Assembly: GCF_000719705.1 (NCBI RefSeq)
Contig: NZ_JOHO01000011.1
Location: forward strand, 248,001 to 312,000
Reading direction: 5' to 3'
From: Streptomyces sp. NRRL S-350
GTDB lineage: Bacteria; Actinomycetota; Actinomycetes; Streptomycetales; Streptomycetaceae
DNA length: 64,000 bases
Each line of letters starts with the position of its first letter. Within the stretch, counting starts at the first letter, position 1. A program made the translations under genes and the position numbers. The notes beneath the pieces are model-generated. The model was not told the DNA's origin, did no database searches, and saw nothing but the letters and a program-made list of their open reading frames with translations. Shown piece after piece: positions 1 to 6,907 of the stretch.

Positions 1-232
1 CCAGGGCCCGCTGGATCTCGTTGATCTTCCAGCTGGCCCGCTTGTCGCGCGAGTTCCGCAGGTACAGGCCGACCGTCCTGGACGAGCGGACGCCGAGCGG
101 GTGGACGATCTCCCAGACGCCGTCGCCCGGGCTGGAGCCGTCCAGCAGGGTGCCCGCCTCGCGGGTGTGCGTGATCGTGATGTGCGGCTTCGGCCGGGCG
201 CTGTCGGCCGGGGTCTTCTCGGTGCTCTCCAT
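1..232 (-). CDS. hypothetical protein, 3' end outside window
   Basis: An ATG at 232 is preceded by a GAGGAA ribosome-binding sequence and opens a leftward frame that runs off the window after 77 codons. The visible part begins MESTEKTPADSARPKPHI and contains a compact central segment (GVWEIVHPLGVRSS) followed by a basic stretch with Tyr-Leu-Arg-Asn and Lys-Ile-Asn. I do not recognise the family. It is the downstream-most visible gene of the leftward run that includes the next two genes. Confidence 0.55.
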   Translation of the reverse strand, partial: MESTEKTPADSARPKPHITITHTREAGTLLDGSSPGDGVWEIVHPLGVRSSRTVGLYLRNSRDKRASWKINEIQRAL

Positions 233-297
233 CGTCTTCCTCTCGCTCGTGGCATGGGGCGGCCCGGCCCCCGGGCTGGGGCCGGGCCGGTGGCCGG

Positions 298-681
298 TCA
301 GAACAGCGGGTCCTGCCCGTCGGACGGGGCCGGGCCGGAGGGGGCCGCGTCGAGCCGGGCCCGGTCGAGCTGGGCGCGCATCTCGCGGATCGCCGCGGCG
401 ACCCGCTCGCCGAAGGCCGCCAGGTCCTCGCCCTCCTCCGGGCGCATGTCCCGGCTGGTGCTGAGGTTGCCCTTGGCGACGGTCACCCCGATCAGGTCCT
501 CGTCGAGGGCGTCGTCGTAGATGCCCGCGAAGATGACCTCCAGGACGCCGTCCTCGATGACCTCGCGGTGTCCGAGCTCTCGGCCCGTCCAGCTGGGGCC
601 GAGGAGGCGGGCGACGTAGGGGGCCAGGTCGCACAGGTAGAAGGTGGTCGCGGCCGGGTCGGGCGTGGCGGTGGCGGTCAT
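298..681 (-). CDS. hypothetical protein, 127 aa
   Basis: Leftward gene starting at an ATG with AAAGG about 8 nt upstream. The protein has a Tyr/Leu-rich N-terminal half (FYLCDLAPYVARLLGPSW) and a charged helical C-terminal half, ending in Asp-Pro-Leu-Phe. No signal peptide or membrane segment is seen. The spacing to neighbours (about 60 bp each side) suggests co-transcription with the genes at 746 and 1. Function is not recognised. Confidence 0.6.
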   Translation of the reverse strand: MTATATPDPAATTFYLCDLAPYVARLLGPSWTGRELGHREVIEDGVLEVIFAGIYDDALDEDLIGVTVAKGNLSTSRDMRPEEGEDLAAFGERVAAAIREMRAQLDRARLDAAPSGPAPSDGQDPLF

Positions 682-745
682 GGCGGGGCCTTTCTGGGCT
701 AGTGGGCAGGGGCCCGGCCCCCGAGGTGGGGGCCGGGCGGGCCGA

Positions 746-1183
746 TCAGAGCTCGATCGGGGCGTCGATCCAGGTCGCGCTGGTCGTGGGGGTCAGGCCG
801 AGCGCGTCGGTCGCGACCCGGAGGCGGGCGTCCCACGCGGGGTCGACGGCCGGCTCGTCGTCGTCCATCTCGATCTGGCTGGCGACCAGGAAGTAGCCGG
901 TGCCCAGGCCCGGGATCTCCATGAACCCGACCTGGACGCCGACCCGGGCGTCCGCCTCGCGCACGCGGGCCCAGTAGCCGGCCCAGTCGCCCGTCACCTC
1001 GGGCATGGCCTCGGTGAAGCTGGCGAGGCGGGCGCGGAGGGCAGCCTGCATGGCGTCCACCAGGTCCTCCTCCTCGTACCAGTCGGTGGCCAGGTCGCCG
1101 CTCTCGGTGGTCTCGGCGGCCTTCCAAGCTCCGGGGCCGCCGAGGTAGATCGCGTAGCTCTTGGTCTCGGTCGCGTAGCGCAT
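746..1183 (-). CDS. hypothetical protein, 145 aa
   Basis: The start at 1183 (MRYATETKSYAIYL) is chosen because AAGGAG lies about 8 nt upstream; a longer in-frame extension would read through the repeated upstream element. The protein is acidic and soluble, with many Trp and Asp residues and no recognised domain. It is the first gene after the AT-rich element at 1208-1292, which probably carries its promoter. Confidence 0.6.
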   Translation of the reverse strand: MRYATETKSYAIYLGGPGAWKAAETTESGDLATDWYEEEDLVDAMQAALRARLASFTEAMPEVTGDWAGYWARVREADARVGVQVGFMEIPGLGTGYFLVASQIEMDDDEPAVDPAWDARLRVATDALGLTPTTSATWIDAPIEL

Positions 1184-1207
1184 GGGGGCTCCTTGGCTCT
1201 TGGGGTG

Positions 1208-1292
1208 GTGGCTTGTTGTCCTACTTTCATCATTTCCGGAAATCCATTTGGCCAAACCAGTTTTACAAAATGGATTTCCGGAGTTTTCGCAG
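1208..1292 (-). promoter_or_regulatory. AT-rich repeated upstream element, copy 1
   Basis: A roughly 80-bp AT-rich block in a very GC-rich region, sitting between the stop of the gene at 1294 and the start at 1183. It contains a perfect 14-bp inverted repeat: CCGGAAATCCATTT at 1236-1249 and its complement at 1268-1281. Between the arms lies a core containing CCAAACCAGTTTTAC. Almost the same sequence occurs at 3787-3870, and diverged copies occur at 10511-10581 and 12661-12730. Every copy precedes a leftward gene, which suggests a promoter/operator rather than a terminator. The binding protein is unknown. Confidence 0.65.
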
Positions 1293-1293
1293 G

Positions 1294-1923
1294 TCAGGCC
1301 GCCTGTCCGGGCTCCTCCGGTGCGGTCAGCCAGTCTGCGATGTACTCGACGCAGGCGGGCACCCCGGTCTCGATCGGGGTGGACAGGGCCAGGCGCTCCG
1401 CGTGGTCGCGGCCGACGGCCAGGACGAACCACTCGCTCCCGCCCAGCTCCGCGAGCGGCATGTCCACGCAGGTGTCCGGCAGGTCCCAGCCCTCGGCCGC
1501 CGAGGTGTCCACGTAGATCACCGCGTAGCTCCCACCCGGCCCGTCGACCTCCAGCCAGCTGTTGCCGACGTCCTCGCCGTGCTGGGCCGTGATCCCGTAC
1601 TCGGCGAGGGCCAGGCGCATCACGTCCGCCGGGGTCCGCAGCATCGCCCGGTCGGCCGCGAACTCGGCGCGGGCCTGGCCGGCCGCGGCGTCCGCGCTCA
1701 CGGCCGCGTACTCCAAGACCTGGAGGTTGCCCTGCTCGGTCACCGCCTGGTCGAGCAGTTCCTGCTTGCGCTCGGCGCGGGTGGCCGGGTCGGCCGGGGC
1801 GGCCTCGACGTGGAGCACGTCGCGCTCCGGCTCCCGGAGCCCGAGCCAGAAGTCCGGGTGGGTCGGCTCCTCGTCGTTCACCACGAGGAGGAACGTGCAG
1901 GGGGCCTTGGTCATCTCGCGCAT
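1294..1923 (-). CDS. hypothetical protein, 209 aa
   Basis: Leftward gene with ATG at 1923 and GAGAGG about 9 nt upstream. The N-terminal 35 residues form a hydrophobic/acidic segment (CTFLLVVNDEEPTHPDFW), followed by an Ala/Glu-rich helical middle and a C-terminal alpha/beta part with several Trp residues (NSWLEVDGPGGSYAVIYVD). No catalytic motif or membrane segment was recognised. Its upstream region carries one of the palindromic operators (1944-1963), and its stop lies directly against the AT-rich element of the next gene. Confidence 0.6.
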   Translation of the reverse strand: MREMTKAPCTFLLVVNDEEPTHPDFWLGLREPERDVLHVEAAPADPATRAERKQELLDQAVTEQGNLQVLEYAAVSADAAAGQARAEFAADRAMLRTPADVMRLALAEYGITAQHGEDVGNSWLEVDGPGGSYAVIYVDTSAAEGWDLPDTCVDMPLAELGGSEWFVLAVGRDHAERLALSTPIETGVPACVEYIADWLTAPEEPGQAA

Positions 1924-1943
1924 GGGGTGCGCCTCTCTCTGGG

Positions 1944-1963
1944 CTTAGTGGGTAGGCACTACG
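1944..1963 (-). promoter_or_regulatory. palindromic operator, family CATAGTGGG/CCCACTATG
   Basis: The sequence CTTAGTGGGTAGGCACTACG lies about 20 bp upstream of the leftward start at 1923. It matches the sites at 2856-2875 and 6628-6647 at nearly every position and is a degenerate form of the almost perfect palindrome at 3920-3939. Probable binding site of an element-encoded repressor; the HTH protein encoded at 3948 is the nearest candidate. Confidence 0.55.
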
Positions 1964-2030
1964 TCCGCCGCGTGGCTGGACGCAGGGAATCGCGGCCCGG
2001 GCCGGTCGCCCGGGCCGCCGGTGCTGCGCC

Positions 2031-2495
2031 CTACTCGGCGGGGCGCTCGCAGTCGTCGTGCCGGTCGCACCGGCAGGACCCGCAGCCGACGCACATCTCG
2101 ATCGCCTGGGTGTCGCAGGCGGGGCACCCGCCGGTGGCCTCGGTCTCGGCCTCGTCCTCGGCGAGCAGGCGGTCGATCTCCGCCTCGCGCGCGGCGGCCC
2201 TCTCGCGGACCACCTCGTCCTGGGCCTCCAGCGCGGCCTTCGTCCAGGTCTCGATCAGCATCTTCCCGGCCGCGGCGGCGGCGTCGCCGGGGGTGAGGCC
2301 GTCGGCCAGGCCGCGGGTGTACACCGCCGCGATGGCGGCCACCGAGTGGTCGTTGGTGAAGTGCTCGGTCAGCATCTCCCGCGACAGGTTCGGGTTCAGC
2401 TCGTTCAGCCACTTCGCGGTCCAGCCGGCGATGCGGCCCACGGCGTCGCCGAGCTGGGCGGGGTCGGTGGGGAAGGCGATGGTGCTCGCGGTCAT
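2031..2495 (-). CDS. hypothetical protein with C-terminal Cys cluster, 154 aa
   Basis: ATG at 2495 with GAGAGGA upstream. The first 120 residues are alpha-helical (Ala/Glu/Arg-rich, EVVRERAAAREAEIDRLL). The last 30 residues hold a dense metal-binding cluster, CPAC followed by CVGCGSCRC and DRHDDC, typical of a small zinc-ribbon. Likely a nucleic-acid-binding or adaptor protein, but no family was recognised. It is the first gene leftward of 2562. Confidence 0.55.
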   Translation of the reverse strand: MTASTIAFPTDPAQLGDAVGRIAGWTAKWLNELNPNLSREMLTEHFTNDHSVAAIAAVYTRGLADGLTPGDAAAAAGKMLIETWTKAALEAQDEVVRERAAAREAEIDRLLAEDEAETEATGGCPACDTQAIEMCVGCGSCRCDRHDDCERPAE

Positions 2496-2561
2496 GGTGC
2501 GCGTCCTCTCTGGGTGGGGCCGGCCGGGCGGGCGCCCGGCCGGTCGGGGTGCGGGCTCGGG

Positions 2562-2831
2562 TCAGAGCACGCGGGTGGCGGCCATCGCGGCCTCGACGAT
2601 CTGGATGGTCTGGCCCCAGGCGGCCGGGACGTCCAGGAACTCGGTGTTGCCCCAGGCCGCGCAGTAGGTGATCCGGGCCCGGCCGGGCTGGTCGCCGGCG
2701 GGCAGCTCGATCGTCCAGTCGTAGCCCTCGTGGCTGACCACGGTGCGCGGCCCGAGGTTCGTCCGGATCCAGTAGGTGGAGCTCGCGGCGGCGGCGAACA
2801 CGGCGGTGGCGGTCTCGGCGGTGACGGTCAT
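2562..2831 (-). CDS. hypothetical protein, paralogue of the 2928 gene, 89 aa
   Basis: Small soluble protein. Its layout (Ala-rich helix, then DGY/EGYDWTIELPAG, then ARIT, then a final helix with Q..IVEAAMAA) is shared with the neighbouring gene at 2928-3302, which has DGYGWTVALVPAG, ARIT and AAAIVASLAA at equivalent positions. The two therefore form a tandem paralogous pair of unknown function. An operator-type palindrome lies about 25 bp upstream of its start. Confidence 0.6.
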   Translation of the reverse strand: MTVTAETATAVFAAAASSTYWIRTNLGPRTVVSHEGYDWTIELPAGDQPGRARITYCAAWGNTEFLDVPAAWGQTIQIVEAAMAATRVL

Positions 2832-2855
2832 GGCGCTGGCCTCTCGGACTTGGGG

Positions 2856-2875
2856 CTTAGTGGGTAGGCACTATG
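2856..2875 (-). promoter_or_regulatory. palindromic operator
   Basis: CTTAGTGGGTAGGCACTATG, 25 bp upstream of the leftward start at 2831. About 35 bp of flank to its right is also shared with the site at 6628, ending in a GTACCGGGG block, so the repeated unit is larger than the palindrome and probably includes the promoter. Confidence 0.6.
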
Positions 2876-2927
2876 TTCAACGCGGAACCCGCCCTGGAGT
2901 ACCGGGGTGACGCGAAGAAATCGCAGG

Positions 2928-3302
2928 TCAGGCCATGTTTTCGGCGACCAGCCCGGCGCGCCGCTGGCCGGGCAGCAGGCCGCGCGCGGAGGCGGGCCGC
3001 TCGCCGGCGGCCAGGCTCGCGACGATCGCTGCCGCCTGCTCCCCGGTGGCCCGGACGTCGACGGGCTCGCAGCCGCCGAGTCCCTGCCGGTGGGTGATGC
3101 GGGCCTGGGCCGGGATCGCGCGGCCCTTGCGGTCGGTGCCCGCCGGGACCAGGGCGACCGTCCAGCCGTAGCCGTCGCGGCCGACGATGGCTTCCAGGCC
3201 GCCGTCGACCGGGCGCCAGGTGCCGCGCGCGGCGGCCGCGGCGAGGACTGCGGCGGCGGTGGCGATGTCGACCCGGGTGCGGCGGGGGGTGGGGATGCGC
3301 AT
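2928..3302 (-). CDS. hypothetical protein, paralogue of the 2562 gene, 124 aa
   Basis: Start taken at 3302 (MRIPTPRRTRVDIATAAAVL) because GAGAGGA lies upstream; a longer frame reads through the intergenic region without a start signal. Residues about 10-100 align with the whole 89-aa neighbour; the C-terminal 25 residues are an extra Arg/Gly/Leu tail. No known domain. A diverged operator half-site lies about 60 bp upstream. Confidence 0.6.
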   Translation of the reverse strand: MRIPTPRRTRVDIATAAAVLAAAAARGTWRPVDGGLEAIVGRDGYGWTVALVPAGTDRKGRAIPAQARITHRQGLGGCEPVDVRATGEQAAAIVASLAAGERPASARGLLPGQRRAGLVAENMA

Positions 3303-3362
3303 GGTGCTGTCCTCTCGGCTGGAACGGGGCCGGCCGGGCATGATGCCCGGCCGGAGCCTTTC

Positions 3363-3378
3363 GTGGCTACCCACTACG
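3363..3378 (-). promoter_or_regulatory. diverged operator half-site
   Basis: GGCTACCCACTACG matches the complement of the GTGGGTAGGC arm found in the other operators, but the second arm is degenerate. It lies upstream of the leftward start at 3302 and downstream of the stop at 3395. Weaker than the other four sites. Confidence 0.35.
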
Positions 3379-3394
3379 CGGTGGGCGCGCAGAA

Positions 3395-3763
3395 TCAGTC
3401 GGCGTCGATCTCGAAGTTCTCCGTGGCGACCAGGAAGCGGCGCTGCCCTTCCAGCTCGGCCAGGGACGCCGCGGTGACCACCAGGCTGGTGCTGGAGGAG
3501 AACCCGCAGCCGATCACGGCCTCCGTGGCCTCCTGGCGCGTCTTTGCCAGGGCCTCGCGGATGCCCATGCGCTCGGCCCGCTTGCTGAGCTTGATCCACG
3601 GCTTGGCCTTCGCCTCGGCGGCCAGCACCTCGTCCATCAGGCCGGGCAGGAAGGCGCCGGGCGCGGCCAGCGCGGTGGTCAGGCGGGCGCGGGCGTCGGC
3701 CGCGGCGGTGAAGGCGCGAGCGCCGAGGGTGGCGATGCGGTCGGTGGCGGTGGTGACGTTCAC
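3395..3763 (-). CDS. hypothetical protein, 122 aa
   Basis: The GTG at 3763 is preceded by AAGGAG (9 nt) and gives VNVTTATDRIATLGARAF; the longer ATG frame would begin inside the AT-rich element. The protein is mainly helical with a basic centre (KPWIKLSKRAERMGIREAL) and a hydrophobic C-terminal strand region. No family recognised. It is the only gene between the element at 3787-3870 and the operator at 3363, so it may be monocistronic. Confidence 0.55.
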   Translation of the reverse strand: MNVTTATDRIATLGARAFTAAADARARLTTALAAPGAFLPGLMDEVLAAEAKAKPWIKLSKRAERMGIREALAKTRQEATEAVIGCGFSSSTSLVVTAASLAELEGQRRFLVATENFEIDAD

Positions 3764-3786
3764 GGCTGACTCCTTGGTCGGTGCTT

Positions 3787-3870
3787 GGTGGCTTGTTGTT
3801 CTACTTTCATCATCCCCGGTGACCCATTTGACCAAACCAGTTTTACCAAATGAGTTTCACGTATTTTCGC
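3787..3870 (-). promoter_or_regulatory. AT-rich repeated upstream element, copy 2
   Basis: Close copy of the 1208-1292 element: it shares the CTTGTTGT..CTACTTTCATCAT left part, the CATTTG.CCAAACCAGTTTTAC core and the TTTTCGCAGGTCAG right end. The outer inverted repeat of copy 1 is degenerate here, so the conserved feature is the core and not the hairpin. It lies 24 bp upstream of the GTG start at 3763. Confidence 0.65.
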
Positions 3871-3919
3871 AGGTCAGCGACGCTGCGCCCGGTCGCGCCG
3901 CCCCGCGTCGGCCCCTGCG

Positions 3920-3939
3920 CATAGTGGGTGCCCACTATG
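3920..3939 (+). promoter_or_regulatory. near-perfect palindromic operator upstream of HTH gene
   Basis: CATAGTGGGTGCCCACTATG is a 20-bp palindrome with one mismatched pair and ends 8 bp before the ATG of the HTH gene at 3948. It is the best-preserved member of the family (other copies at 1944, 2856, 6628, half-site at 3363). The position fits autorepression by the adjacent gene; this is inference. Confidence 0.6.
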
Positions 3940-3947
3940 CTGGCCGC

Positions 3948-4217
3948 ATGGCCTCCACCCCCCTGCCCGAGCCGTTCGCCGCCCTCGCCGAGCTCATCGC
4001 CGGCGGCCCCACGATGCACACCGCCGCCCAGCTCGGCGAAGCCCTCAACGCCGTTCCGCAGCTCCAGCGCTGGCTGCGCGAGCAGCGACAGGACGTCTTC
4101 CAGGCGCTCAAGACCACCCACTCCAACGGTGAGATCGCCACGCACCTCGGCCTCACCACGCAGCGGGTCGCGGACATCGCCTCCGGGCACTCCCACACCA
4201 AGGCGCCGAAGCGCTGA
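3948..4217 (+). CDS. small HTH DNA-binding protein, 89 aa
   Basis: Rightward gene among leftward ones. Residues about 45-85 form a predicted helix-turn-helix (VFQALKTTHSNGEIATHLGL followed by TTQRVADIAS), preceded by an Ala-rich helical segment that could dimerise. The tail is basic (HSHTKAPKR). A 20-bp palindrome immediately precedes the start, so it probably represses itself and perhaps the leftward genes carrying the same operator. The fold call rests on the pattern of the two helices, not on a named family. Confidence 0.6.
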   Translation: MASTPLPEPFAALAELIAGGPTMHTAAQLGEALNAVPQLQRWLREQRQDVFQALKTTHSNGEIATHLGLTTQRVADIASGHSHTKAPKR

Positions 4218-4268
4218 CCGCTGCGCGCCGCACCGGCCCAGGCCCGGACGCTTCGTAGGCTCGGGCCC

Positions 4269-4523
4269 ATGAAGGACACGACCGCATTCGTCCTGGCCTG
4301 TGGGATCGCCGGCGCGTCCGGCGTCCTCTGGAAACTGATCATCACCTGGGGCCAGGTCCGCATCACCCGGGTGGAGACCGACAACATCCACGCCCGCGCG
4401 GACCTCGCGCGGGCCGACCGGCCGGCCCCGCCGGTACCTGGCCGCTACGCCCCGCCGCAGAGCGGCGGCGACCTCGAGTCCGGTCCGCTCTCCAACGTCC
4501 GCATCACCCGCCCCGGGGACTGA
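4269..4523 (+). CDS. small membrane protein, 84 aa
   Basis: Follows the HTH gene by 51 bp on the same strand. Residues about 5-27 (TAFVLACGIAGASGVLWKLI) form one membrane segment; the rest is a hydrophilic tail with Arg/Asp-rich and Pro-rich parts. No clear ribosome-binding site. It ends just before a strong hairpin. It could be a small spread-type or holin-like protein, but nothing in the sequence decides this. Confidence 0.5.
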   Translation: MKDTTAFVLACGIAGASGVLWKLIITWGQVRITRVETDNIHARADLARADRPAPPVPGRYAPPQSGGDLESGPLSNVRITRPGD

Positions 4524-4535
4524 CCCCGGCACGGA

Positions 4536-4585
4536 GAAGCGCCCGCCTCCGCCCCCGGTTCGGTCGGGGTGGTGGCGGGCGCTTC
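4536..4585. terminator. bidirectional hairpin terminator
   Basis: Twelve-base arms GAAGCGCCCGCC and GGCGGGCGCTTC flank a G/C-rich loop. The hairpin lies between the convergent ends of the rightward gene at 4269 and the leftward gene at 4604, so it can serve both strands. Confidence 0.7.
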
Positions 4586-4603
4586 GCTGTCGCCGGCGGC
4601 CGG

Positions 4604-5044
4604 TCAGATCAGGGCGGCCACGGCGGCCCGGAGGGCGGCGACGTCCTCGTACACGATCTCGACGCAGCCGAGGCGGCCGTCCTCGCGGCCCTCCTCGTAG
4701 CGGTACAGCTCGGCGGTGATGACGAGGCGGCCGTCGACGCCCTCGGCGCGGGCGGTGGTGCGCGGCTCGCCGCCCTCGGCGATCCAGCGCGGGTAGCCGG
4801 GGTGGCCGAGGATCTGGTCCAGCATGGCGATGAACGCCTCGGGCGTGCCGGGGACCTGCGTCCTCTCGGCGTCGACGATCACCCAGGAGGCGTCCAGCTC
4901 CTCGGGGGTGGCCACGCCCTCCTCGAAGCGCTCGCGGCTGGTCGCCGCGTTGTAGACCGTCGCGTAGAGGTACGCGGACTCGCCGCGCATCTCGATGTTC
5001 CACCAGGGGGTCATCGCGGGGGTGGGGTCCAGGCAGGCGCCCAT
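4604..5044 (-). CDS. hypothetical protein, 146 aa
   Basis: ATG at 5044 with GAAGGAG about 9 nt upstream. Soluble acidic protein with Trp/Tyr-rich N-terminus (MTPWWNIEMRGESAYLYATV), an extended middle and a C-terminal acidic strand-helix (CVEIVYEDVAALRAAVAAL). Family not recognised. It lies 41 bp beyond the stop end of the large gene at 5086 and is probably the last gene of that operon. Confidence 0.6.
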   Translation of the reverse strand: MGACLDPTPAMTPWWNIEMRGESAYLYATVYNAATSRERFEEGVATPEELDASWVIVDAERTQVPGTPEAFIAMLDQILGHPGYPRWIAEGGEPRTTARAEGVDGRLVITAELYRYEEGREDGRLGCVEIVYEDVAALRAAVAALI

Positions 5045-5085
5045 CGGGTTCTCCTTCGGTCGGGCGTGATCAGGCTATCGGTGGG

Positions 5086-6612
5086 TCAGGCGGCGATCAG
5101 GTCGAACAGGCCAAGCTGCTCCGAGCCGCTGGGGACGGCCGGGAGCGGTGCGCGCTCCGGCCGGGCCGGGGTGCGCGGGTTTGGCAGGGCCGGGCGGGGC
5201 TCCGGGTTGGCGGCTTCCTCGCGGAGCTCGCGGACCACGGTCGGCGCGAGGCCGTGCCGCGCGGCCTCGTCGTCAGTGGGCGCCCAGCCGGCCGGGCGGG
5301 GCGCGACCGGGTTGCGGATGCCCTCGACCTTGGCCCAGGCGGCGCGCATCCGGGCCTGCCGCTCCTCCCAGGTGAGGAGCTGGTCCAAGGCGTCGTGGAA
5401 CGCCTGGCTGGTGGCGTCGCGGGCGGCGTCCTCCTCGCGGCGCTCGCGGTCCCGGCAGAGGGCTTCCTGGCCGCCGAAGAGCGGGACGAGCGGCATCAGC
5501 TCCTCGTACCAGGGGCGGCGGGGCTCCTTGTTGGCCTCCCAGCGCTTCCAGACCTCCACGGCGCGGCGGCCGTCGGCGGTGAGGGCGACCGGCCTGCAGC
5601 CCGCCGCGTCGGCCGGGGCGGTGGTCAGGAATCCGGCGCGGGTGAGCGGGAGGAGGCGGCGCAGGTCGAGGCGGCGGCCGGGGCGGCCGGGCGCGGACAT
5701 GTGGCGCAGGACGTCGCCGGGGTCGATGCGGAGCTGGCCGCCTGCGGCGGTGAGCATCAGGTCAGCCTGCGTGCTGGTCCAGTTGAGCGCTTCGGCCTGG
5801 CGCCGCTCCATCCGCTCCCGGGCCTCCTGGATGACCGCGGCCTTGCGCCGGTCCTCCTCCTGGCCGCCGATGAGCGGCTGGAGCTCCGTCCGCTCCTTGA
5901 TGGCCGGGTCGGGCCGCCAGCGCCTCCACAGCTGGAGTGCGTGCCGTCCGTCCTCGGTGGTGCTGATGCGCTTGCTGCCGGGGCCGTACGGCTCGGTGAT
6001 GGCGAGGAACCCGGCGTCCACGAGCGGGGCGACGCGCTCGTCCTCGACGACCCGTCCGATCTCGCCGGGCACCGGGCAGTGCCGCAGGGCGCCCTGCTCG
6101 TCGCGGTCGTAGAGGAGCCGCACCGAGCCGGCCGCGTCCATCAGGGCGGCCTGGCCGATCGACCAGTCCAGGGCGTACGCCTGACGGCGCTCGGCGATGG
6201 CCATCGCGGTGAGTCCGGCGTCCGGGTCCGGCTGCGCCTCCGGCTCGGCCGCGGCAGGCACCTCGGCGGTCGAAGCGGTCACCGGCTCGGCCTCGGCCGC
6301 TGGCGGGGTGTCTCGGATGCGGGAGCCGTAGTTCGCGATGGTGGCGAACGGCCGGGGCTTGCCGTCGATGTAGCGCACCGAGACGCGGAACGAGAAGCCG
6401 TCCTCGTTGGCCAGCTTCTCGATCTCGTCGGCGTGCTCGGTGGCGACCTCGTCCGCGCGGCGGGTGAGGAGCAGGGCGAAGGTGCCGATGCGCTCGCCGT
6501 TGCGGTACTCGCCCGTGACGCGGAAGTCGCCGCCCTTGCCCTGGGTCAGGCCGAGGGAGCGCAGGACGCGGGCGAGGGCCACGGCCGGGGTCTTGGGAGG
6601 CTGGGGGGTCAT
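5086..6612 (-). CDS. large hypothetical protein with two repeated segments and a C-terminal sliding-clamp-type motif, 508 aa
   Basis: ATG at 6612 with GGAG upstream. Residues 1-105 form one domain (a predicted alpha/beta unit containing DEVATEHADEIEKLA). Residues about 130-235 and 270-370 resemble each other in layout: a [R]RQA[YE]AL[DN]W[ST] helix, a middle part, then DGRHALQLWRRW or DGRRAVEVWKRW, which suggests duplicated winged-helix-like units. The C-terminus ends in EQLGLFDLIAA; QLGLF fits the QLxLF pattern used by proteins that bind the DNA polymerase sliding clamp. A DNA-metabolism role is therefore plausible but unproven. Its promoter region has an operator palindrome and a TGTCCGGACA cluster. 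Confidence 0.6.
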   Translation of the reverse strand: MTPQPPKTPAVALARVLRSLGLTQGKGGDFRVTGEYRNGERIGTFALLLTRRADEVATEHADEIEKLANEDGFSFRVSVRYIDGKPRPFATIANYGSRIRDTPPAAEAEPVTASTAEVPAAAEPEAQPDPDAGLTAMAIAERRQAYALDWSIGQAALMDAAGSVRLLYDRDEQGALRHCPVPGEIGRVVEDERVAPLVDAGFLAITEPYGPGSKRISTTEDGRHALQLWRRWRPDPAIKERTELQPLIGGQEEDRRKAAVIQEARERMERRQAEALNWTSTQADLMLTAAGGQLRIDPGDVLRHMSAPGRPGRRLDLRRLLPLTRAGFLTTAPADAAGCRPVALTADGRRAVEVWKRWEANKEPRRPWYEELMPLVPLFGGQEALCRDRERREEDAARDATSQAFHDALDQLLTWEERQARMRAAWAKVEGIRNPVAPRPAGWAPTDDEAARHGLAPTVVRELREEAANPEPRPALPNPRTPARPERAPLPAVPSGSEQLGLFDLIAA

Positions 6613-6627
6613 CTGGCTCCGTTCATG

Positions 6628-6647
6628 GTTAGTGGGTAGGCACTATG
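6628..6647 (-). promoter_or_regulatory. palindromic operator
   Basis: GTTAGTGGGTAGGCACTATG lies 16 bp upstream of the leftward start at 6612; the right flank, up to GTACCGGGG, repeats the flank of the 2856 site. It probably represses the 508-aa gene. Confidence 0.6.
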
Positions 6648-6700
6648 TCCAACGCTGGGGACACCCTGGGGTACCGGGGAATCGCGGTGGATCGCGGGCC

Positions 6701-6907
6701 GCCCGGACACGGTGTCCGGACATGTCCGCCGGTGTCCGCCGGACATCTGCGGACACTGTCCGCGCTGCGCCCGTTTCCGCAGGTCAGGCGTGTCCGGACA
6801 CTGTCCGGACAACCGGCGCCCGGGTGTCCGCCCGGGCGCCGGCCGCCCAGGCGTCAGCCCGAGGCGCGGACACTGTCCGGACGTCCGGCGTCCGCGTGTC
6901 CGGACAC
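6701..6907. repeat. TGTCCGGACA palindrome cluster A
   Basis: About 200 bp hold four exact TGTCCGGACA decamers (6713, 6791, 6802, 6897) and many partial copies (GGACACTGTCCG, TGTCCGCC). The cluster fills the space between the operator of the 508-aa gene and the 3' end of the gene at 6854, and runs into the last codons of that gene. Spacing is irregular, so this is neither a CRISPR nor a simple tandem repeat. Equivalent clusters occur at 8924, 21606, 23278, 24028 and 35606. Confidence 0.75.

Noticed and set aside
1213-2667. Long rightward open frames over 0-12 kb (for example a 484-codon frame here)
   Set aside because: They run antisense to genes with good ribosome-binding sites and coherent leftward proteins, and their compositions (Arg/Gly/Ala-rich, no domains) are typical of GC-rich shadow frames.
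6701-6907. TGTCCGGACA cluster as a CRISPR array
   Set aside because: Units are 10 bp with irregular spacing and no constant-length spacers, and no cas gene is present.
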